Below are positions 36,066 to 44,433 of a stretch of 61,293 bases of DNA, one piece after another. The notes beneath the pieces are model-generated. The model made no database searches, was not told the origin of the DNA, and saw only the letters and a list, made by a program, of their open reading frames with translations. Every line of letters begins with the position of its first letter. Positions within the stretch are counted from its first letter, which is position 1. Both the position numbers and the translations under genes were made by a program. Origin of the DNA: a virus; the IMG/VR virus record IMGVR_UViG_3300010885_035234, positions 1 to 61,293 of that record. One strand, written 5' to 3'.

Positions 36066-36139
36066 TAGCGTGAGTGGGACTCGAACCCACACTGTAGGCA
36101 TTTTAAGTGCCTTGTCTCCTGCCTTTGGACTATCACGCC
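36066..36139 (-). tRNA. tRNA-Leu (anticodon UAA), short variable loop
   Basis: A 74-base cloverleaf: acceptor GGCGTGA/TCACGCT, 3-bp D stem, anticodon stem AGGCA/TGCCT with loop CTTAAAA (UAA, reads UUA), five-base variable loop ACAGT, T-loop TTCGAGT, discriminator A. Like the UAG tRNA it lacks the long leucine variable arm. Confidence 0.85.
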
Positions 36140-36172
36140 ATATATTATTTAAGTATTTGATTTTTTATAATT

Positions 36173-36202
36173 GAGGGGAGGGAGATTTAACCCCCTCCCC
36201 TC
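36173..36202. repeat. Stable hairpin downstream of tmRNA
   Basis: A 10-bp stem GAGGGGAGGG/CCCTCCCCTC with a 10-base loop, between the tmRNA 3' end and tRNA-Leu. No U-run follows on either strand. It may guide 3' processing of the tmRNA. Confidence 0.6.
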
Positions 36203-36230
36203 GACCTGTCGATTCCACCACTCTCAGTCA

Positions 36231-36562
36231 TGGAGATGGGGGGATTTGAACCCCCGTCCAGAGTCACATTACAGGCAAATATCCTACGAAATCTAGTCCG
36301 TGTTCGTACAGCAATTAGGCACGGACACCTTCATGCAGTTTTTTGACCTGTTTCTTTCAATTTGGTTACAGGTCGTGTACCAAATCTACCCGATGGTTTG
36401 GGGCGGGTGGATATCGGAGTCTCCACCCGCCCTCCGCTGCTTCAAGCAGCGAGGCGATACTGTGTGTTGGCAGTTATCTTTTGGACGATTTTTTACAGAG
36501 CCTTCGACCAACTCTGATTCGCAATCTGCCCACTACTTGACCTGTCGATTCCATTCATCCCC
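36231..36562 (-). ncRNA. ssrA: Phage-encoded tmRNA (transfer-messenger RNA)
   Basis: A 332-base tmRNA. The 5' end reads GGGGATGAATGGAATCGACAGG, close to the bacterial tmRNA consensus. The 3' end reads GGACGGGGGTTCAAATCC and then CATCTCCA. They pair as a 7-bp acceptor stem with the G3-U70 pair needed for alanine charging. The tag frame (36442-36471) follows AUAACU and reads ANTQYRLAA then stop, ending in the LAA signal recognised by ClpXP-type proteases. A GGCGGGTGGA/TCCACCCGCC hairpin follows. CCA is not encoded. The 5' end touches the gp32 stop codon, so it may be cut from the gp32 transcript. No SmpB gene is visible here. Confidence 0.92.
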
Positions 36563-37483
36563 TTAGTTGTCATTACGAGCCAAACGCTCAAAATATGACA
36601 TGGCATCACCAGAGAAATCGGTTTGCTCATTCTCTGTTTTGATTTCCTTGGCACTCTTGCTTTTTGGTGGAGCAGACCACGATTCTTCGGAAGTTTCCTC
36701 GGAATCCTCAATCTCCTCGGCTCGCTTTGGCGCATTAGAGCCACCACTCAGAACCATGTCAAACTTACGCTTGAGTTCATCGTATCCCTTGTACTCCTTG
36801 GGATTGGTGAAATCCTTTAGGGGATACTGCGTTTTCCAAATAGACTCTAACTTTGAGTCATCTCCACCAAACAAAGGCATTGGAGCCGCAAATTCGCTCT
36901 TGTCATAGTTTACATACCCATCAACCTTGCGAACCTTTAACTTGAAGTCTGCGCCCTTCCAATAATCAAAAGGATTCACAGCCTCTTCATCTTGGAATTG
37001 GGGATGCATCTTTTCTTCAATCTTCTCAAAAATCTTCTTGCCGTACTTGTACAGGAACACCTTGCCTTCGTTCTCGGGAGCCGAAGGATCAGAGATTACA
37101 AGAATATTGCTGATATACGACAACTTACGCTTGCGGTCACGGGCAATGTTCTTGTTTGATTCAATCCCGCTGTTCCACATCTCGTTGTTTGCCTCACAAC
37201 ACGGACACTTGCCACCAATTGTGGTTGGGCAGTTTTCGATGTACCATCCGCCCTTGCCTTGGAAACCGTGGGAAAACTGACGAATCCACGGCAAATCTTC
37301 CCCCTCTGAGGCAGGAAGGAAACGAATCACGGCATAACCATTACTGGACTTGTCAAGGGTTGGCTTCCAAATGCGATTGTCCTCATAGGAACTCTCGCCG
37401 CCACCCTTCTTTAGTTTTTCTGCTTCGTTAAGCAGACGCTTCATGCTGTCGGTTGAACTCTTCTTTAGGTCTTTAAAACTCAT
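36563..37483 (-). CDS. Single-stranded DNA-binding protein (gp32-like)
   Basis: Coats single-stranded DNA and coordinates the replisome. The order follows T4 gp32: a basic N-terminal segment (KDLKKSSTDSMKRLLNEAEK), an OB-fold core starting YAVIRFLPA, a zinc site in CPTTIGGKCPCCEANNEMW, and an acidic C-terminal tail (RAEEIEDSEETSEESW) that in T4 contacts other replication proteins. 306 residues against 301 in T4. An AAAGGAG site precedes the ATG, with a sigma70 promoter at 37544-37571. The order gp33-gp59-gp32 is the T4 order. Confidence 0.93.
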   Translation of the reverse strand: MSFKDLKKSSTDSMKRLLNEAEKLKKGGGESSYEDNRIWKPTLDKSSNGYAVIRFLPASEGEDLPWIRQFSHGFQGKGGWYIENCPTTIGGKCPCCEANNEMWNSGIESNKNIARDRKRKLSYISNILVISDPSAPENEGKVFLYKYGKKIFEKIEEKMHPQFQDEEAVNPFDYWKGADFKLKVRKVDGYVNYDKSEFAAPMPLFGGDDSKLESIWKTQYPLKDFTNPKEYKGYDELKRKFDMVLSGGSNAPKRAEEIEDSEETSEESWSAPPKSKSAKEIKTENEQTDFSGDAMSYFERLARNDN

Positions 37484-37543
37484 ATGTACGCTCCTTTGTG
37501 TTTTGTGTACGATGTTTGTATAACGCTGTATGCTGACCTGTCT

Positions 37544-37571
37544 ATTATGTAGCGGATCAGGAAAAAGTCAA
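37544..37571 (-). promoter_or_regulatory. Sigma70 promoter of the gp32-like gene
   Basis: On the minus strand TTGACT (37566-37571) and CATAAT (37544-37549) are 16 bp apart, with about 55 bases of leader before the gp32 ATG. Confidence 0.65.
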
Positions 37572-38200
37572 GCCCCTACTCCGGAATCCTGCAACTTTTC
37601 CCTTAGTATCTTTCGGTGCTTTAGTGTATTCGTAAGAACACCCTTAGAGCGCAGGAAAGGACGATACTTTTGGCAACGCTTACTGTAGGCATCCCACAGG
37701 GCATCTTCTTGCAGGGATTTGTTGAACTGTGGAAAGAATCCCAAGATTTCATCTAATACTATGAATGATTCAGGAGAAATCTCGCCTCGCACGGCGGCTT
37801 GAAGAAGCGGAGGGTGCTGTCCCCCATCACTACAGAAAAGAGAATTAAATCCCTTTCCCGTGGCTTCCAAACCACGACACAGGTTTACCATGTCTTCACC
37901 AAATTCTTCTGAAAAGTTTTGCATTCGCCGCTGCCATTGAGCATATATTTCTTCGTGTCCTCCCTCCATCATCTGCCCGATCCATTGGTGTGGGTTGTGG
38001 GCAAACAAGGCAAAGAAAAAGTCCACAGGATCACCTTTAAATGAACGGGACAACCGTTCAAAACAATACTTGTCGTTTCTTTTTAGATAAGAATCGAAAG
38101 TAGTCTTGGTTTTGCCACCAAACCGCAGAAAATCATAGGAATCTGTGGTGAAGTGGAGTTTAACTCCAAGATAGATTTTGAACAGGTCAAAGCCTTTCAT
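37568..38200 (-). CDS. Helicase loader (gp59-like)
   Basis: Loads the gp41-type helicase onto gp32-coated DNA at forks and recombination intermediates. The 210-residue helical protein can be lined up with T4 gp59 by eye: FDLFKIYLGVKLHF, RNDKYCFERLSRSFK, then ALFAHNPHQWIGQM and FSEEFGEDM correspond to similar segments of gp59 in the same order. It is coded between the gp33-like and gp32-like genes, as in T4. Its start overlaps the gp33 stop by four bases. Confidence 0.85.
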   Translation of the reverse strand: MKGFDLFKIYLGVKLHFTTDSYDFLRFGGKTKTTFDSYLKRNDKYCFERLSRSFKGDPVDFFFALFAHNPHQWIGQMMEGGHEEIYAQWQRRMQNFSEEFGEDMVNLCRGLEATGKGFNSLFCSDGGQHPPLLQAAVRGEISPESFIVLDEILGFFPQFNKSLQEDALWDAYSKRCQKYRPFLRSKGVLTNTLKHRKILREKLQDSGVGA

Positions 38201-38433
38201 AGGGGAAGTCGGGAGCCGTTGTATTTCTGCTTTTCCTTTCCTCGGAGAAGGTTTCGTTGAGCAGCCTCAAATTTGATTTTTTCCACAACAGGCTTCGTAA
38301 GGTGCTTGGCAATGGCTTGTGGTTCAATTTCGTATGTTTCACATACATCCATTACGGCATCCAAATAGGACGAATTCTTCATTTTTACTCGCCTCTCTAT
38401 TTCCCATGCAAAGTTTACTGATCCATCAAACAT
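38197..38433 (-). CDS. Late-transcription co-activator (gp33-like)
   Basis: A 78-residue protein corresponding to the C-terminal two thirds of T4 gp33, which links the sliding clamp to RNA polymerase at late promoters. Matching features are YLDAVMDVCETYEIEPQ, VVEKIKFEAAQRNLLR and the basic tail. ATG 38433 has a GAAAGGA site and a strong promoter; the longer frame to 38577 crosses the promoter and is not used. T4 gp33 is 112 residues, so the N-terminus is shorter. The late promoters in this window agree with its role. Confidence 0.75.
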   Translation of the reverse strand: MFDGSVNFAWEIERRVKMKNSSYLDAVMDVCETYEIEPQAIAKHLTKPVVEKIKFEAAQRNLLRGKEKQKYNGSRLPL

Positions 38434-38458
38434 AGGGTATGTCCTTTCGTATATGAGG

Positions 38459-38486
38459 ATTATAACAGCACAACAAAGGAAGTCAA
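38459..38486 (-). promoter_or_regulatory. Sigma70 promoter of the gp33-gp59 operon
   Basis: On the minus strand TTGACT (38481-38486) and TATAAT (38459-38464) are 16 bp apart, 26 bases before the gp33 ATG. It diverges from the fibre gene on the plus strand. Confidence 0.85.
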
Positions 38487-38508
38487 GCAGTAATGCCGTC
38501 TTTCCATT

Positions 38509-38553
38509 TATACATATGGTATAAGTTGACAGCACAAGCCTAAAATGTATAAA
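38509..38553 (+). promoter_or_regulatory. Promoter region of the repeat fibre gene
   Basis: Two candidates overlap here: TATACATA at 38509-38516 (one base from the late octamer) and TTGACA (38526-38531) with TATAAA (38548-38553) at 16 bp. The second would start the transcript only about five bases before the ATG, inside the ribosome binding site, so the first is the better fit for a translated leader. Confidence 0.5.
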
Positions 38554-38564
38554 TGGGAGTCGCC

Positions 38565-41500
38565 ATGTCTGATTCATTGGGTCAAGGATTTACAGCCAGC
38601 ATTGTTAATAGCGCAGCAAACTATGTTTCCTCGGATCGTTCCACATTAGGAATGGCTGACGGCTTAACAGGCGCAATCCAATATGTAAAATTGGTATGGG
38701 GTGGCAGCGGCGAGGCAAAGTTTGTCTCTGAAGCAGGAACTGATCCCAGCGCACTGCCTGTTAGTCTAAACAATGCCGACAACTATTGGCTTGTCAATTC
38801 GGTGATTGATACTGTTCATCGTGCACCTTCTGGGGCTACGGCTTTCCGTGTAGCAGTTGACGGTTCGGGATTGTGCTTTGCTGGTGCTTGCTTTGGAAAT
38901 ATTAGTATTGGAGCAGCAATATCAATTGCAGGATTTTGTGCCGGGGCAACAAATGCAAATTTTGGTGTAACATTTGGTACTGTTGGAATTACTGCACCTA
39001 ATGGCTTGAGAGTGCGAAACTTCCTGTCTGGTGCAGGAGTGGTGGAACCTCTTCAAGTTACAGGTGGTGTATACGGTCTTGGTGGTACTTTTGCAATCAG
39101 CAATGCGCTTTCCGTGGATCTTAGTGCGGGTGTAACCATTATGGGTGTTCGTGCCGGATTCACCATGCCTGTCTCTATTGCAGCGGGTGGTTTGAGTCTT
39201 GGTTCGGATCAGATAGTCACAAGAATAAATTCTATTGCCTCCGGAATAACTATTGGAGTTGCTTTAACAACTCCTGGTGGCACATTCTTTCCTGGAGCAT
39301 ACCAAGGCATTCCTGTATTTGGTGTGAGTGGTGCAACAGCACTTGGTGTAACATTCTCTGGTAATGTTGGAGTAACCTTTTCCGGTACTGTTGGAGTGAC
39401 ATTTACTGGTTCTTTTACAACCGATCTCAGTGCAGGTGTAACCATTGTGGGTACTCGATCTGGATTGGTGCTTGGTACAACAACAAGTGGCCCTATTGAA
39501 ATAGTGGCATCGAGTCTTCTTGGTATTACTCAAAACGGTCTTTTGGGTGTTACTTTTGGAAAGATAGGATTTAATACGGCATCTGCTATGGGAGTTTCAA
39601 TTAGTGATGTTGGACTATCTGGAAATGCACTATTGGTTGCTGTGGTGGGCGCAGGATTGTGCTTGGGTACAGTTACGCTGACTGCAACCCAATTTGGTGT
39701 ATATGGACTTTCCGGTGCAACGGCTATTGCTGTTACTGGAAAACAAGGCAGCACATTCGGCATGGTTATGGTTAATCCTACTACAGGATTGGCTTTGCCA
39801 AGTTCAGATAAGGGTATTCCTGTGTTTGGTGTGAGTGGTGCAACAGCAATGGGAACCACATTTGGATCTGTTACCATAGCAAATAAGGTAATGATATCAA
39901 ACAGTGCATCCACTGACTCTATTCCTGTGAACATAAAGGCTTGGCAGTCGCTGGACGGCAGCGTTACTTTAATAGACCATCTCAAGGGATTAACAGTCAG
40001 CATATCAGGATTCTCTGCTGCCATGACTATTGGAGCAACTCTTGGGGTGTTTAGTGGTTCAACCTATCTTGGTGTATTTACTCCGAGTACGGGAATCACA
40101 ATTGCAGCATTGCCTAATGTTGTACTTGATTCTGGTTCTATTGCTGCTGTGAAAGGTCATGCAGACTCTCTTACGAATTCTCCTGTTGGCATAAGCATGA
40201 CAGGATTGCTGAAAGGGTTGAGTGGATTTGGTACTAGTGGTGCTCTGATAGGCATAACCTTTCCTGGAGTAGGTATGTCGGGAGATGCACTAAAGGTAGC
40301 AATTTCTGGGGCAGGATTGTGCTTGGGTTCAATTAGTGTTTCAGTAGACAAAATGGGTGTATATGGGATTTCTGGTGGAACAGCGGTAAATATAAGCCAA
40401 ATTGCAGGCAGTACACTTGCTACAGTTCTAACTGATAGGGCAGGAAATGTATTGGGACACTCAGGAGCAGCATTCATAGGATTCCCTGTTCATGGTGTGA
40501 GTGGTGCAACAGCACTTGGTGTAACATTCTCTGGAATAACCATTGCCTCGGGGTATATTGGTGTAACATTCCCTGTCAGCCATTTCAAGATTCATCCAGT
40601 AAAGGCTGATGGTACTGCCTTTAATGATGCTGGCGATGGCTTCCCTATTCATGGTGTAACCAGTGCAACTCCTGTTGGTATCACAGTCTCTGGAAATATT
40701 GGAACCACCTTCGGTATTGTTGGAACCACCTTCGGTACTGTTGGAACCACCTTTGGTACTGTTGGAACCACCTTCGGTACTGTTGGTGTAAGCCTTACTG
40801 GTCAATTGGCAGGGTTGAGTGGATTTGGTTCTGGTGGTGCTCTGATAGGCATAACCTTCCCATCAGTTGGTCTATCTGGAGATGCACTAAAGGTAGCAAT
40901 TTCTGGGGCAGGATTGTGCTTGGGTTCAATTAGTGTTTCAGTAGACAAAATGGGTGTATATGGGATTTCTGGTGCAACAGCCATTGGTGTTACATTCTCT
41001 GGAAATGTTGGAACCACCTTCGGCACTGTTGGAACCACCTTTGGAATTGTTGGAACCACCTTCGGCACTGTTGGAACCACCTTTGGTACTGTTGGAACCA
41101 CCTTTGGAACTGTTGGAACCACCTTTGGAACTGTTGGAACCACATTCGGCAAGGTTATGGTTTTCGGTAATGCCGACTTGAACAATGCAATCGGAATAAC
41201 ATGGTTGGGTGCACAATCAATCAGTGGTGATGTTGCTATTAAAAATTCAACTGGATCCTCATTTGGTGTTCTTATATTGGGAGGAACGGCTGCAATACGA
41301 CCGTTTGCTTATGGAAATAACGCTGGAAGCACATTGGCTGTTGTTCTCACTAATACTATTGGCTCCCCATTAGGAATGTCTGGAGCCACAGTCGTGGGTC
41401 TGCCTGTGTTTGGTGTGAATGGTGCAACAGCACTTGGTGTAACATTTGCTGGAATAAGCCTTTCTGGAAATGTTGGAACCACATTCGGTGGAGTAACATT

Positions 41501-42878
41501 CTCCACAGTTAGAACAGTTATTGTGGGATCAGCATTTGCTGACGGCGGAAACAACCTTGGTGTTCCTGTATACGGAGTGGCAGGTGCAACCTCTGTAAAG
41601 GTTGAAGTTGTTGGTGGAACCCTAACTGGTATCTTTCTTACTGAAGGTGCAGGAATAACCGTATTGGGTGTGTCTTCTGGTATTCCTGTGTTTGGTGTGA
41701 GTGGTGCAACAGCAATTGGTGTAACATTTGGTGGAATCAACACCAACATCCTGTTTCCTACTACTGGAATAACCATTGCTGCTATTAGTTCTGGAGTCAC
41801 CTTTGGTATTACTGGTGGTGTAAGAATTGATAATATCCCCCAGGTAACACTCAGCGGCTCAAATAATACTGTAAAAATTACTGATGATGTTCCAATCATC
41901 GCCGGATCATTGATGACCAACAACACCAAACTATTGGCTGGAACTGCTGCCGCCGGAATAATTGTCACAACAAAGGGTGGAAATCAGTTCATGTGGGGAC
42001 TAACAATTGGCCCTTGGTTGGGTGTGAGTGCCGGCGCAGCAGGTATCCCTCTTGGCTCCGATATCATTGGCGCACATGGCGCAACTGTTTGGTTCTTGAA
42101 GCCCACGCCTATTCCTGCAACCTATTTGTATAATGGGCCTGGAATAGACGGATCCACGCCTGCTGGAATCACCGCCGTTCCACTAAAGCAAGGCTTGCAC
42201 ATACAGTTAACTAAATGGGATGCAATATCCCATGTGCTGATTGGATATACTGCACCTTCGCAATTCGAGTTCCTTAAGAATGCACAGGTACTACACAAAG
42301 AGTACCAAGTTGCACCTGTTTGGGGAAATGCTTTGGATCAGTTCCGCCGATTCACTAATGGTGCTACGGCGGCGGCGATATTGGCAGGAGGTGTTGGCAA
42401 TGCCTCCGCCGCAAGTGGATATGATCGTTTTGGAAGAAAAGAAGAAATAAGTGGTATGGGCGTTGCCGGACACATAGAACCAAAAACATTTATGGGAGTT
42501 ATCGAAAAGCCTTCACGCATCTTTGTTCCAACAAACGATGCAGGATTAGTCTACATCTTGCCAAAGGCAGAGTACTTCAACCATACTATTGGATCAGGAT
42601 TTTGGAACGAGGAAACAGGAATATGGACTTCGTACACCCTGTACGAGCGTTCACACTATGCCAGTGAAATGCACGGATTCTCGGGCGGCGAACCAGACTT
42701 GGACAGTAATGGCGTTGGCGGCACTTTCGGTCAATACAATGATAGTAGTAATTCGGGAAGACAGGTACAAACTGCTACAACTGGTACGACCTTCCAAGCC
42801 CGCCAAAGCGATGCAATCATTAAAATCCTTGCATCGTATGGATCAGGAACCCCGTTCATCAGGATGTGGGGATATTAA
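38565..42878 (+). CDS. Repeat-rich fibre protein
   Basis: A 1437-residue protein made largely of Gly/Thr/Val/Phe repeats. A recurring GVSGATALGVTFSG-type unit is scattered along its length. Two tracts of a seven-residue repeat GTTFGTV (four units near 40701-40790, seven near 41010-41156) are coded by a 21-bp DNA repeat. A block of about 60 residues (SGFGTSGALIGITFP through DKMGVYGISG) is duplicated at 40205-40385 and 40809-40988. The last 300 residues are non-repetitive and probably globular. I infer a long beta-structured fibre with a C-terminal binding head. ATG 38565 follows a GGGAG site. Confidence 0.75.
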   Translation: MSDSLGQGFTASIVNSAANYVSSDRSTLGMADGLTGAIQYVKLVWGGSGEAKFVSEAGTDPSALPVSLNNADNYWLVNSVIDTVHRAPSGATAFRVAVDGSGLCFAGACFGNISIGAAISIAGFCAGATNANFGVTFGTVGITAPNGLRVRNFLSGAGVVEPLQVTGGVYGLGGTFAISNALSVDLSAGVTIMGVRAGFTMPVSIAAGGLSLGSDQIVTRINSIASGITIGVALTTPGGTFFPGAYQGIPVFGVSGATALGVTFSGNVGVTFSGTVGVTFTGSFTTDLSAGVTIVGTRSGLVLGTTTSGPIEIVASSLLGITQNGLLGVTFGKIGFNTASAMGVSISDVGLSGNALLVAVVGAGLCLGTVTLTATQFGVYGLSGATAIAVTGKQGSTFGMVMVNPTTGLALPSSDKGIPVFGVSGATAMGTTFGSVTIANKVMISNSASTDSIPVNIKAWQSLDGSVTLIDHLKGLTVSISGFSAAMTIGATLGVFSGSTYLGVFTPSTGITIAALPNVVLDSGSIAAVKGHADSLTNSPVGISMTGLLKGLSGFGTSGALIGITFPGVGMSGDALKVAISGAGLCLGSISVSVDKMGVYGISGGTAVNISQIAGSTLATVLTDRAGNVLGHSGAAFIGFPVHGVSGATALGVTFSGITIASGYIGVTFPVSHFKIHPVKADGTAFNDAGDGFPIHGVTSATPVGITVSGNIGTTFGIVGTTFGTVGTTFGTVGTTFGTVGVSLTGQLAGLSGFGSGGALIGITFPSVGLSGDALKVAISGAGLCLGSISVSVDKMGVYGISGATAIGVTFSGNVGTTFGTVGTTFGIVGTTFGTVGTTFGTVGTTFGTVGTTFGTVGTTFGKVMVFGNADLNNAIGITWLGAQSISGDVAIKNSTGSSFGVLILGGTAAIRPFAYGNNAGSTLAVVLTNTIGSPLGMSGATVVGLPVFGVNGATALGVTFAGISLSGNVGTTFGGVTFSTVRTVIVGSAFADGGNNLGVPVYGVAGATSVKVEVVGGTLTGIFLTEGAGITVLGVSSGIPVFGVSGATAIGVTFGGINTNILFPTTGITIAAISSGVTFGITGGVRIDNIPQVTLSGSNNTVKITDDVPIIAGSLMTNNTKLLAGTAAAGIIVTTKGGNQFMWGLTIGPWLGVSAGAAGIPLGSDIIGAHGATVWFLKPTPIPATYLYNGPGIDGSTPAGITAVPLKQGLHIQLTKWDAISHVLIGYTAPSQFEFLKNAQVLHKEYQVAPVWGNALDQFRRFTNGATAAAILAGGVGNASAASGYDRFGRKEEISGMGVAGHIEPKTFMGVIEKPSRIFVPTNDAGLVYILPKAEYFNHTIGSGFWNEETGIWTSYTLYERSHYASEMHGFSGGEPDLDSNGVGGTFGQYNDSSNSGRQVQTATTGTTFQARQSDAIIKILASYGSGTPFIRMWGY
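40701..40790 (+). repeat. 21-bp tandem repeats, tract 1
   Basis: About four in-frame copies of GGAACCACCTTYGGNAYTGTT, coding GTTFG(T/I)V, within the fibre gene. Confidence 0.85.
41010..41156 (+). repeat. 21-bp tandem repeats, tract 2
   Basis: About seven in-frame copies of the same 21-bp unit, with scattered third-position changes. Copy number can alter by slippage or recombination without shifting the frame. Confidence 0.85.
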
Positions 42879-42896
42879 AAGACAAAAACCTACCCT

Positions 42897-43334
42897 TTAG
42901 GCTTGGGGAGGCAGGGAGGGCGGCGGATTCTTCGGGGTCAGCCGCCCTTCTTCAATACCACGCTTGATGTTTGCAAGCAGTTCCTCTATTTGGATCTTGC
43001 GAGGCTCCGAGTTGTTTCCTGCCTCGTAGTTGGAGAATCCAGGCATCTTGCGTGGACACAGAAGAACCGGGTAGTCAATCTTTGTGTACTCGCCTTCCTT
43101 GCCGTTCAGCCACTTTCCGGGCTTGTCTCCACATCCACAATCATTGCAGTAGAAACGACCGTCTTCCACCTTGCTTGGACGCAGGGCAGGACACACAGGA
43201 ACCGTATGCCCGTTGCCAAAGCACGAAAGCATACGAACATCCTTGACTGTGGGATCAGCCCGTTTGTCATCCAAGCCACGGGAAAAACGAGCACGAAGAT
43301 ATGATGCTAATTGCCCAAATGTAGGTACTGCCAT
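42897..43334 (-). CDS. Cysteine-rich putative metal-binding protein
   Basis: A 145-residue protein with a Cys cluster: LSCFGNGHTVPVCPAL, RFYCNDCGCGDKPGKW and YPVLLCPRKM give at least six Cys that could hold zinc or an iron-sulfur cluster. The C-terminal part is helical (IQIEELLANIKRGIEEG) with a proline-rich end. No family recognised. It follows the exonuclease gene by three bases, so the two may act together, and Cas4-type nucleases often carry such clusters. Confidence 0.7.
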   Translation of the reverse strand: MAVPTFGQLASYLRARFSRGLDDKRADPTVKDVRMLSCFGNGHTVPVCPALRPSKVEDGRFYCNDCGCGDKPGKWLNGKEGEYTKIDYPVLLCPRKMPGFSNYEAGNNSEPRKIQIEELLANIKRGIEEGRLTPKNPPPSLPPQA

Positions 43335-43337
43335 GAG

Positions 43338-43979
43338 TCAAGCCTTTTGCTTTTGCATCTTGTGGAATCGGTCTATTGCTGTCTTTAGTTGCCGAACATA
43401 GTCATTTGTATTCCTTATGACTTCCTGCACGATTCCATCCTCACAGGATATCAGGATAACAATCTGACCAACGGCTATTCCTGTACGCTCTTGCCACATG
43501 ATTGCATAGGCAGTTGCTTGCAGAAAATAGTTTTCAATGTCTTCAATACGCTTGGCTTTGGTGGAACCCTTGAAGTCTACAACCGATAGTTTGCCACGGT
43601 ATTCGGATATACAATCGGTTCGTCCTGCAAGGCACAACAGGTCACTCCAAAGAGGAACCTCTTGTCCGTATATTCTGCCAAAGTGCTTTAGATACGGCTT
43701 TATTTGCAGGGCAAGATAGGTTTCATCTGTATTTGCAAGGGTTCCTGTGGAAATCCAATCTTCCATTAATTTGTGAAAGTTAGTACCACGACGCAAAACC
43801 CGTTGTGATTCTTGTGGATTCTCGGCTCTCCATTTTGCAAAGAACTCGTTTTTCTCCCACCCAACAACGGTGGTGACAGACGGATAAACGGCTCCACTCG
43901 GGGTAGAGTAGAAGCGTTTTCCGTTCTCGTCTGTTTTTTGTTCTAAAGTCCAATCAATCGGTAGTGGGTCATAATTCAT
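43338..43979 (-). CDS. PD-(D/E)xK exonuclease (Cas4/MGME1-like)
   Basis: A 213-residue nuclease with the RecB-family active site: GTNFHKLMEDW (H69), LAGRTDCI (D122), VVDFKGST (D135, K137) and the QxxxY motif in FLQATAYAI (Q154, Y158). Such enzymes process single-stranded DNA ends in recombination and genome maintenance. It lacks the Cys cluster of true Cas4, though the adjacent gene has one. A late-type promoter overlaps the end of the upstream gene. Confidence 0.88.
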   Translation of the reverse strand: MNYDPLPIDWTLEQKTDENGKRFYSTPSGAVYPSVTTVVGWEKNEFFAKWRAENPQESQRVLRRGTNFHKLMEDWISTGTLANTDETYLALQIKPYLKHFGRIYGQEVPLWSDLLCLAGRTDCISEYRGKLSVVDFKGSTKAKRIEDIENYFLQATAYAIMWQERTGIAVGQIVILISCEDGIVQEVIRNTNDYVRQLKTAIDRFHKMQKQKA

Positions 43980-44000
43980 AGTTCACGGTATCCTCCACTG

Positions 44001-44009
44001 GTATTTATG
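44001..44009 (-). promoter_or_regulatory. Late-type promoter (CATAAATAC)
   Basis: CATAAATACC on the minus strand, 22 bases before the exonuclease ATG, overlapping the stop of the preceding gene. Confidence 0.55.
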
Positions 44010-44430
44010 GAGTCTTTTTCAAGGCTTCACGCATACTGCTCATTGCCTTTACCATCAGGCTTTCCTTTAGTTTATTCTTGCGCTTGATTGCAAACATAAA
44101 CTCCTGCTCCTCTTTGGTATCAGAGCAACCACAGTTTTTTGCTTCATCAAGCAGTCCAGTGGCTCTTAGATGACGGTCGCCTACTTCGTCGGCAACATCC
44201 ACAATGTCTGAATCTGTGAATAGACCACTGGAATCAGATGCCTCTATTCCATCAATAACATCCTCAACATAAGGAACAAGCAGAGGAATAAACTTTTTGC
44301 TGTTTCCGCTCTTTAGAGCATCAAGCAGTTTTTCATAATCCCCATTAGGATGCTTGTTTAAATGCATAAGTTTATTATTGACGGCTTTAACCGCCTTACG
44401 AATCATGTTCATGCTTGCGCTTTTTGCCAT
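44005..44430 (-). CDS. Hypothetical helical protein
   Basis: A 141-residue, mostly helical, charged protein. It has a basic N-terminus (MAKSASMNMIRKAVKAVNN), a central acidic stretch (SGLFTDSDIVDVADEVGD) and one Cys pair (NCGCSD). An AAGGG site precedes the ATG. No family recognised. It forms an operon with the small Ala/Lys-rich gene upstream. Confidence 0.65.
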   Translation of the reverse strand: MAKSASMNMIRKAVKAVNNKLMHLNKHPNGDYEKLLDALKSGNSKKFIPLLVPYVEDVIDGIEASDSSGLFTDSDIVDVADEVGDRHLRATGLLDEAKNCGCSDTKEEQEFMFAIKRKNKLKESLMVKAMSSMREALKKTP

Positions 44431-44433
44431 TGG

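Noticed and set aside
36300-36566. An 88-codon plus-strand frame over the tmRNA
   Set aside because: It is antisense to a structured RNA with clear tmRNA ends and has no ribosome binding site.
38197-38577. Long 126-codon form of the gp33-like gene
   Set aside because: The extra 48 codons run across a strong promoter and lack an RBS; the 78-codon form fits RBS, promoter and gp33 alignment.
40701-41156. Regular 21-bp repeats that could be taken for a CRISPR array
   Set aside because: The repeats are contiguous with no spacers, lie in frame inside a long gene and code a seven-residue motif. No cas genes are near.
43338-43979. Calling the exonuclease Cas4 with a CRISPR role
   Set aside because: It lacks the Cas4 iron-sulfur Cys residues, no cas genes or arrays are nearby, and the MGME1/RecB-type reading is sufficient.
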